Made by a program: the position numbers and the translations under genes
From: Magnolia sinica
Taxonomy: Eukaryota > Streptophyta > Magnoliopsida > Magnoliales > Magnoliaceae
Assembly: GCF_029962835.1 (NCBI RefSeq)
Contig: NC_080591.1
Span: 37,331,501-37,395,500, forward strand
DNA length: 64,000 nucleotides
Reading direction: 5' to 3'
Shown: piece by piece, positions 57,267 through 64,000 of the stretch
Layout: each line of letters starts with the position of its first letter
How positions within the stretch are numbered: the stretch's first letter is position 1
Notes under the pieces: model-generated
Database searches by the model: none
What the model saw: the letters and a program-made list of their open reading frames with translations, nothing else
Told to the model about the DNA's origin: nothing

Positions 57267-58464
57267 CTACAAATAGTCATGGCATTCATAAATTGGAATG
57301 ACCATTGGGGAAAAAAAGGACAAAGTGAAAGAAGTGCATCCACGAGTAATGATGTTTGTAGAGTTTTCCTATTTAGTGTGCTTTCCTTGTGATTGGGTAA
57401 GCACCTTTTGTACATATTTTTCTCTAACTAAGGCAATGTGTATATACATTGAGAAAATACCTGCAGGAGGCGTTGCAAATTCAGATGCATTTTGGAGAAT
57501 CTTCTGTCATCCAACATTTGCTTCTTCAGTGCAAAACTACCTGCATTCAAGGAAATTAGTCTGATGAGTAAGATTATTATTTCTTTATGATCCATCTAGG
57601 TATAGGCCCAGTCAGCATATTCCCAGTTAAATACCTAAATGGAGGAAAAAGAAAAATAGAGAAAGAAAATCCCCACTTCATTGTTATCAAGGGTAAGCAT
57701 TGACTTAAATGGCAAATTTTTTCCTTTTTTAATATATTCATTTACAGTTAACCCCATTTACAGCCATCCAAAAGACTCCTAAAAGTTTAAAATTATAGTT
57801 GTTAAGGTGTAAATGATTTATAGCAGTTGTCGCTGGAAACAACAGAGCCTTGTGTAAAGTCTGATACATTGAGCATAATAAAAGGAAAAACAAATCTCAG
57901 TAGGATAAACTAATTCAAGGTAATTACGAACCATCAACTAAAAGATGATTTTTTAGAAATTGAAATGGGAACTGAAAAAATGACAAAATGACAAAAAAAA
58001 AAAAGCCAGAAAAGAATTCAAATTTAGATACAAATGGCAAAACAGAATACATTTGACTAAAACATTATAACATGGATTCATGCTTTCAGGCGATATATGG
58101 AAATACATACATCAATATGCGGGGTGGGACGACTCCAAATTTCTGAAATCCAAGACATGGATAAGGTTATATCTAATCCATGGGTCAGTGTTCATGTTTA
58201 GTAATATGGTTTTTTTACTAGAAAGAGTTCACACTAGACATAATGTGCCAGCCTATCCCGAGCCTAGGCAAAGAAGTAGGGTTGATGTAAGGCAAACAAC
58301 CAGTTATGGAACTTTTGTCAAGCAATGTGAGAATTCCTATTTTGAATATGAATAGAAAAACTGGATTCATCAAAATTAACACATAGAGCTGGAACAAGGA
58401 TTTGGGACCCTATAATTCTTCAAACTGAACTACATAAAGAATGTCAATGGCAGATGGCACTCAC
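57267..58464. other. Unassigned interior DNA of the CACTA element
   Basis: Two plus-strand frames of 88-91 codons exist (57298-57564 and 58080-58355), but neither shows a domain. On the minus strand, the AG- and GT-bounded segment at about 57467-57553 could be another captured exon; I could not identify it. The upstream SMC4 exon is not convincingly present. Confidence 0.35.
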
Positions 58465-58546
58465 CAACCATTCCTTATGACCCTGGTAACCTTCCTGGTT
58501 GAGCCACTTCACAACGATAACCATGACAGTGCCAGATTTTGTTGCC
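58465..58546 (-). pseudogene. Captured exon end of a class VII receptor-like cytoplasmic kinase
   Basis: The minus strand reads WATKSGTVMVIVVKWLNQEG, then YQGHKEWL, then a GTGAGT donor at 58464. PBS1-like/APK1-type kinases have [27 protein letters not shown] here, with an intron after EWL in the genes I know. The residue in the VAIK-lysine position is kept. Upstream glycine-loop sequence and the next exon (AEVNYLGQL) were not found, so only about 80 bp of kinase-domain start survives. It is a fragment, nonfunctional, in the same orientation as the SMC4 piece. Confidence 0.8.
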
Positions 58547-59190
58547 CAAACCTTGCTGCTTGAACCACTTATTAGATAATTTCCAGCTCTGCTTACATAC
58601 TTCGAATTGACCCCTACACAAACCAAGAACAGAAACATAAAGCATTATCAAAATCTCAACTTCAGTAACAATGAGTTAAAAAAGGTCACGCTTGTGAGCG
58701 ACCACAAGTTGCAATGAGCAGACCACATCAATTAGCTAACTCAACTGAGTCTTGTTGACCAGGGACCTAGTCACACACTCTTTTTTTTTTTCTTTTTTCT
58801 TTTAAGATGACGATCTCATTAATAAACACTAAATACCAGAGTAGAAAGACAACTGTGGAAGGAACCTAATCACAAAATACTCATTACACTATATCCACGG
58901 GATTTTAATTTGTGGCACAAGAAACAAAGTACTCCTTACACTTTATCCACAGATGACTTCTTTTTTATGCCAATTCTTTTTCTTTCTTTTTTTGGCATAT
59001 TATGGCCTACCTAGGAGTTAAACAACCTGATTTTTAGGCCAAAAGTTCTAAACAATGTGGCCCACCTACTGAAAATCTCCCAACTATATTGGCACATGTA
59101 CCTGTAAATGCAATCATGTTTTCATTACAAACCTCACTTCTTACCTTACACTTCAATTTCCCTAAGTTCTTCCACTCTCTCCATAACTTA
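58547..59190. other. AT-rich DNA with a possible LINE tail
   Basis: No gene. At 58779-58830 a T-run followed by AAGATGACGATCTCATTAATAAAC resembles, in reverse, the 3' end of plant L1 elements, but only a short piece is present. Confidence 0.4.
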
Positions 59191-59870
59191 AATCTTTTAT
59201 TTTTATTTTTATTTTTATATTTTATTTTTTACAGAAAGGTGGGAGCACACCACCTATAACTTTGTTGAAAAAAAAAAGTGTACAAACACTCAAGTAAGCT
59301 CCAAAACAAAAAAGCGGTCACCCTTGACCTATGAAACCTACAACTCACAACATTAGCCTATGCAATAAAAAGTAAAACTAGTAAAACAGAAAGTACAATA
59401 ATCTCCAACCATAAAGAGGCGCCCCTGCAGCTACGAAATAGAGGAAATCCAACAACATTGGACAACCAACAACACTGAGACTTTCCCTCAGCAAGACCTC
59501 CACCATTGCAGCAACCAACAAACCCAAATAAATGACAGCAGGATGGCAGCACAACAATCCACAACTACACTCTCAAACATAGTACAATAGCCCCAACAAA
59601 CAAAAGATAGTCCAACAAAACCCCGGTTGCTAACAGAAGCTTCAACAGCTAAACTCCATCTTCCTCATAGACCACCTAACAACAAAACGACAGCACAAGA
59701 GACCCAGCCTAGACCAGTCAAAGACACTGGCCACTACCTGAAACATTGGATACAAACCAGAGCCACCGCAGGAAAGAAGAGGGACAAAGCCAAAGAAGCT
59801 GCATGGATCCAACCCAAAAAGTTGATATGGTGGGTACCATGGATGGGCCATGAATGAAACATTTTTTTTT
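59190..59870 (-). mobile_element. 3' end of an L1-type LINE
   Basis: Minus-strand frames (LECLYTFFFQQSYRWCAPTF near 59230-59300, with Cys/Leu/Phe-rich sequence before it) and a tail of TAAAAATAAAAATAAAAG type at about 59195-59240 match the usual 3' part of plant L1 elements. RT and endonuclease are absent, so it is strongly 5'-truncated, as LINE insertions usually are. No target repeat was identified. Confidence 0.5.
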
Positions 59871-59943
59871 CAAATAAAACCTCTAGGCCAGCACCCTAAA
59901 CAGGGCAGCAACTCCATGTGAACCATGCTGTAAAGAACAGACT

Positions 59944-60149
59944 GCAATCCATCAAAACATAGATTCTGCAATCCATCAAAATCAACTTTGGAAGGAACAG
60001 ATTCAAAACATAGATTCTGCAATCCATCAAAATCAACTTTGAAAAGCAACAGATTCAAAACATAGATTCTGCAATCCATCAAAATCAACTTTGGAAAGCA
60101 ACAGATTCAAAACATAGATTCTGCAATCCATCAAAATCAACTTTGGATC
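59944..60149. repeat. 52-bp tandem repeat, about four copies
   Basis: The unit CAGATTCAAAACATAGATTC...ACTTTGGAAAGCAA starts at 59998, 60050 and 60102, with a partial copy before. Copies are nearly identical, so the expansion is recent. Confidence 0.95.
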
Positions 60150-61927
60150 TAAGCCAAATCTAAATTTTCAAAGATTTAATGTAGGCAAATATAAGTTCAG
60201 GGGGAATGATTTGAATGTAACCTCCCCATTGCAAATTCCTTCCAGCCATGAGAATTCTTGTACAAGCATGAAAACATCTCATAATCAAAATAGCTGTCTC
60301 TTTTCCTTGTAAAACAAAACACAAAAAAGAAAAGAATTAATTAGCGAGATCTATCGAAACCATGAGAATTCAAAGATCAAAAACATGAAAACTCAATTTC
60401 TACAGAAATTTCAAAGTAAAGTCATCTCGACATCAAAGATCTAATCAAAACATGCCGTTATGTGAAAGAGAAAAAAAAAAACTAATTACTCATCAGACTA
60501 TTAGAAACCCAAAAGGCATACCAAATCAAAATACACCAATTCAACAAATACTAGAAAATTAAACCAAAATCAAAATCCCCCGTATATAAGATATTTTAAA
60601 ATAATAATAATATCATGAAAATGACTAACAACCCACTATGTGATCTACCAAAATCAGAACAATGACATGATTTAAGATATGGAAAAAGAACCCAATTCAC
60701 CAAACATTACAAAATAAAGCAAAATCAAAATCCTAAAAAGGTATAAATCAAAAGAACCAGAAAATTCGAAATGAAACACTTGAAAGCCTAAAAAGGTTCT
60801 ATCATAAACAAAAATCTCCAGAAATCAACAATATGACAAGAATCACCAAAAAAAAAAAAAACCTCAAAACCAACACGGATCCTTGAATTGAAGAAATATA
60901 ACCATCAAGATAGAAATTAACTATCATCAATGCAAGTACACTTCCTTAAATTGCTAAATTGGACTGCGACCAGTTTTTGTTCATGTTGTTGATAATCAAC
61001 CAACAAGTAGAAAAGTGGAGCACAATTAACAATAAACTTTAGCATGTTTGAGAATTTTCCAATAGCAGGAACACTTTCTGGCTTTCCAAAAGACATGAAA
61101 ATATGTCAAGGCGAATCATAAGGCTACTGGAAAAGAATTTTGAACACAATTCAAAAGCATTGAATAAGCATCGATGGTGTGAGTGCATGAGTGTTTGTGA
61201 GGTGTGAGTGAGAGTGTTAAAAAGAAAAGAAAAAACTATGCTTTCTTTTCCTCAAGTGTCTTGGAAATGAAGTTTTCCGAGAAAGACTTTCTTTCCCATG
61301 CTTTTCACAAATTAAAACAAGTCCTTAAGTGAAACCTAAAAATCTCATGAGAAATTTGTAAATTTAAGAAATTTTGGAGAATGAGATTTGTCAGTAGCTA
61401 GTATGCTTACAACTACATACCTTTCCAGCGTAAATACGAGGTTCCGATAAATAAACCACTGCAAAACATAAAGCAAATGCATCAATTACCAAGAACCATT
61501 GAAGCAGGTGGGACCCATTTCAAATGCAATCATGGCCATGTAAATTATAAAGGTTCTGGCAGAGGTGGCCATGGTGAATATGGTGGTGGTTGTATACAAA
61601 TCTGAATAGAGAAAAATCCGGTAGCAGACCCTCCCCACACATAAGAATAGAGAAATTCATGCATAAAGAAAATCATTTGTGGTCTCAGCCTAGTCTTGGT
61701 AGATGGAAACATAATTTGGAAGGCTTTTTGCCAACAAGCGGCAACTTGAGGTTCGTTTATAAAAAAAAAAAAAAAGAAGGCGCCGGTGACTTGAGGTGCT
61801 AATAAAATTGTTAGAGATTAGAATGGTAGTCTACTATTGTGATCACTGAGGCTAAAGACTATGGAAGAATTAGTAAATGTGCTTTGCATTAGGATCCTAA
61901 ACTTAAAATTCTGCCAAGCAAAATTAC
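60150..61927. other. AT-rich noncoding DNA
   Basis: No coding frame, RNA gene or terminal repeat recognised. Many A- and T-runs. A minus-strand AG...GT-bounded stretch near 61421-61460 looks exon-like, but its product is unknown. Confidence 0.45.
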
Positions 61928-62188
61928 CTTCTTGTGTTGCTTCCTATACATAGCCGTCCAGGTAAGCTTGGAAGGCTTAAACCGGTTATGGAACTAGCGC
62001 TTGCATTTTGAGTTGGAGAAGAGGAACACCTGTGAGAAAGAAGAATAAAGGGAGTTCAGGATTAAAACAAGAAAAACTCAGTTCCAAATTCACAGTCATT
62101 TAGGATGTTTACCTGGGAATCAGGTCTCACAAATCTGATACCCTTTCCTGGGTATATCTTAGCACCATTGAAACGACACAGTTCTGTC
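61928..62188 (-). pseudogene. RPL24: Fragment of ribosomal protein eL24 gene, two exons and an intron
   Basis: Minus strand, exon 62188-62113: [20 protein letters not shown], then RPDSQ and a GT donor. The intron ends CTCACAG at 62030, and exon 62029-61928 reads VFLFSNSKCKR, then [22 protein letters not shown] and a GTAATT donor. This is residues of about 5-63 of the large-subunit protein, including the zinc-site region. One codon is a stop: TAG at the position of the Tyr after KCKR. The first exon (MVLK) and the following DIAQEAVKKRRR exon were not found, so it is a broken partial copy. It may have been captured by the CACTA element, or may be an independent duplicate. Confidence 0.9.
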
Positions 62189-62750
62189 CTGAAAAATTCG
62201 TAACATCAATGTTGGTATAATCTTATGGTACCATTGTAGGTGGAGCCAAAAGCATGAAAGAACCAACAAAAACGAGGGATTGTAATAAGACCCACTCAAA
62301 ATTCAGGTTATTTTGTATAGGCTAAATGTAAGTTTGATTTCAAGTTAAATGGACTCATAAAGTGGCAAAACTCATGCAATAATAGAGGCCCTGAAATTCG
62401 AGTTTACAACATGCTGGGCGGAAATTTTCCTTAAAAAGAAGCCAGTTCTACATGCAGCTTTAATGCATGTCCTCTGTGCTCTAGTAGGCAAAGTAATCAG
62501 TAGATTCCAGTATGAAACTTCAGGCCTCCATTCCCCTTGATGCAGATCACTTTTCACTTATATCATTGAACATTTTTCATCCTTTCTGTAATAAAAAACT
62601 AAGAAAAAATAGGTAGGAGAAATGGGTTGTTTGTGCTAGAGTTTGCTTCAGGCTTCTACAATTCATAGTTTACAAGTACAATAACTGTTTCTCCAGGGAG
62701 CAGGTTAGGTGTTATCTGGGTAACATGTTAGCAGGTGTTTCCTCCACCAT
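62189..62750. other. Noncoding DNA upstream of the RPL24 fragment
   Basis: It contains the TTTTTCAG acceptor of the RPL24 exon at its left edge and otherwise AT-rich sequence. The MVLK-encoding first exon is not visible here. No other gene. Confidence 0.5.
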
Positions 62751-62751
62751 G

Positions 62752-63160
62752 GGAGTCCACCTTGATGTATGTATTGTATATCCACTCCATCCATCAGTTT
62801 TTCCAGCTCACTTTAGGACATGATCCCAAAAATGAAGTAGATAGAAATCTTTAGTGGATCACACCACTGGAAACAAAGATCATTGAATGCCCACCATTAA
62901 AAACTTCCTAGGGCCCACCATAACATTTATTTGCCATCCAACCTGTTGATTCGACCACACAGACCTAGATGAAGGGAAAACACAAATATCAACTTGATTT
63001 AAAACTTTTGTGACCCCAAGAAGTTTTCAATGTCGGGATTCAATCCCTACTGTGTGGTCCACTTGAGATTTGGATCTGCTTTTTGGGACCATGACCTAGA
63101 ATGAGCTGGAAAAACAGATGGATGGCGTGGATAGGTTGGACATCATTCACACATGACATG
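62752..63160. mobile_element. MITE-like element with long terminal inverted repeats
   Basis: The left arm from 62778 (TCCATCCATCAGTTTTTCCA, then GCTCACTTTAGGACATGATC) is mirrored by the reverse complement of the right arm ending at about 63133, with arms of about 100 bp or more and few mismatches. The centre holds GGGCCCACCATAAC. No coding sequence, so it is a nonautonomous DNA element. The superfamily is not decidable without clear target repeats. Confidence 0.75.
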
Positions 63161-64000
63161 TTGCTAATTACAAGCTAGTTGAATGAGAACTTCATCATCC
63201 AATTAGTTACATGCTGAAATAAAGTTTAGCTCACTCATGATCAAATATGGTTTACAATTTCACCATTTTTCATGAAGAAACAAGAAATAAAACAGCATAA
63301 GGCTAAGTACAAGTTACAACCTTACAAGAATTCCTAATCGCTAGTTCACAGTAAGATCTCACTTAGTATTAGCAGGGGAACTGCTAAAGCAATTATTGTT
63401 GAGATGGGGATCTCCACAAATTTGAGAATTTTGTAAGAAACCCAAAAGCACAGATTCAGCTGAAACGAAAGCAATAGGACACTTTAACTAGGCACTTTAT
63501 CAACCAATCACATGATCATATAATCCAAAGCTACTTCCTTAACTAGCAGTCCAGATTCAACAAGCAAAATTAGATGGTTAACAACATTCTAAACTATGCT
63601 CCTTGCACAATGCAACCCCACAAGCTTGGTAGTCTGGACTGCAATACATGGATGCCACATGTACGGTGGATAAGGCAGGTACCAGAACCATCCAATTGCT
63701 CAGTGGTTCCAAAAATAAAATGGTTAGCTGTCCTAATTTAGTGAGCAAAATCAGATTGTCATGATCACCTATCAATGTGAATTGTGAATTTCAAGGTATG
63801 CTACACTGGCAATGGAGCCTGCAATTTTTGGGCACTTTAGATTGCCATAAATAATTCTAGCATGTAAATTGATGATGCACTGCAACTTAAAACAGTGGGA
63901 CAAGCCATGCAAATTCTCAGGGCAATAATAAATAATTCAATTGCAAATGAGTCTGGATCACCTACCATATGGTATGCTCGAATAACCATCAGTCCAGCAT
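63161..64000. other. Noncoding DNA at the right window edge
   Basis: No frame, exon or terminal repeat recognised. A short inverted pair (GCAGTCCAGATT near 63547 and AGTCTGGACTGC near 63630) is the only structure seen. Confidence 0.45.

Larger units (their letters stand above)
56425..64000 (+). mobile_element. CACTA (En/Spm) DNA transposon, left end visible
   Basis: CACTACCAGAAAATGGGGC at 56425 is the CACTA terminal inverted repeat. It breaks a Gypsy LTR directly after AAG, which may be its 3-bp target site. The next 300 bp carry more than ten copies, in both orientations, of GCTACGGAT / ATCCGTAGC, the subterminal repeats of the family. The matching right end (CTGGTAGTG) is not seen before 64000, so the extent is a minimum guess; DNA far to the right may not belong to it. 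No transposase domain is recognised in the part seen. Confidence 0.8.

Noticed and set aside
57298-57564. CACTA transposase fragment on the plus strand
   Set aside because: No transposase motif could be found; the frame overlaps the upstream flank of the captured SMC4 piece.
58444-58638. WD40-repeat protein piece
   Set aside because: The SGSSSKVWATK wording first suggested WD40, but the following VVKWLNQEGYQGHKEWL and the splice donor fit a kinase exon much better.

Overview
This window is nuclear DNA of a flowering plant. It consists almost wholly of old transposable elements stacked inside one another, and I see no intact host gene. The plant assignment rests on the element families: Ty3/Gypsy of the Athila and Tat lineages, a Ty1/Copia element of SIRE type, a CACTA element with its subterminal repeats, an L1-type LINE tail, and fragments of plant-type genes (SMC4, a class VII receptor-like cytoplasmic kinase, ribosomal protein eL24). 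Species cannot be decided from this sequence. GGGCCCACC-rich repeat sequence around 62.75-63.16 kb and in the Athila LTRs would suit a large-genome woody angiosperm such as a magnoliid, but that is a weak inference.

Layout. 1-1644: minus-strand LTR of a Copia element cut by the window edge, next to a Gypsy gag zinc-knuckle scrap (1645-1903) and an LTR-like piece (about 1930-2340). 2345-5391: low-complexity and unassigned repeat DNA. 5392-12402: degraded Tat-like Gypsy on the minus strand. 13055-24645: Athila-like Gypsy on the plus strand with both LTRs, primer site, gag-pol and near-matching 5-bp target repeats. 24913-35471: second Tat-like Gypsy, plus strand, both LTRs, perfect target repeat GTACT, and an antisense coding block between integrase and the 3' LTR. 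35494-56424: a further, very degraded Gypsy split by two later insertions: a 3.1-kb solo LTR (38612-41743, target repeat GCCTA) and a SIRE-like Copia element (45125 to about 55577) with a third ORF downstream of pol. At 56425 a CACTA transposon is inserted in the 3' LTR of that Gypsy; its right end is not in the window.

Inside or downstream of the CACTA left end lie broken pieces of three host genes, all on the minus strand: two exons of SMC4 (56946-57266), one exon end of a PBS1-like kinase (about 58465-58546), and two exons of RPL24 (61928-62188). All retain intron borders, so they were copied from DNA rather than mRNA. This looks like gene-fragment capture (Pack-CACTA type) and is the most interesting part of the window. 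A LINE 3' end, a 52-bp tandem repeat and a long-inverted-repeat MITE-like element are in the same stretch.

The other notable signal is an array of short palindromes with core CGACYRGTCG. They recur a dozen or so times in each SIRE-like LTR and again in the internal spacer before the third ORF; the related LTR at the left edge keeps the array with altered flanks. By-eye LTR comparisons give roughly 5 percent difference for the Athila-like and Copia elements and about 9 percent for the 24.9-35.5 kb Gypsy, over the first 150-300 bp only. The retroelements are treated as fossils: named, bounded, and judged broken or whole.
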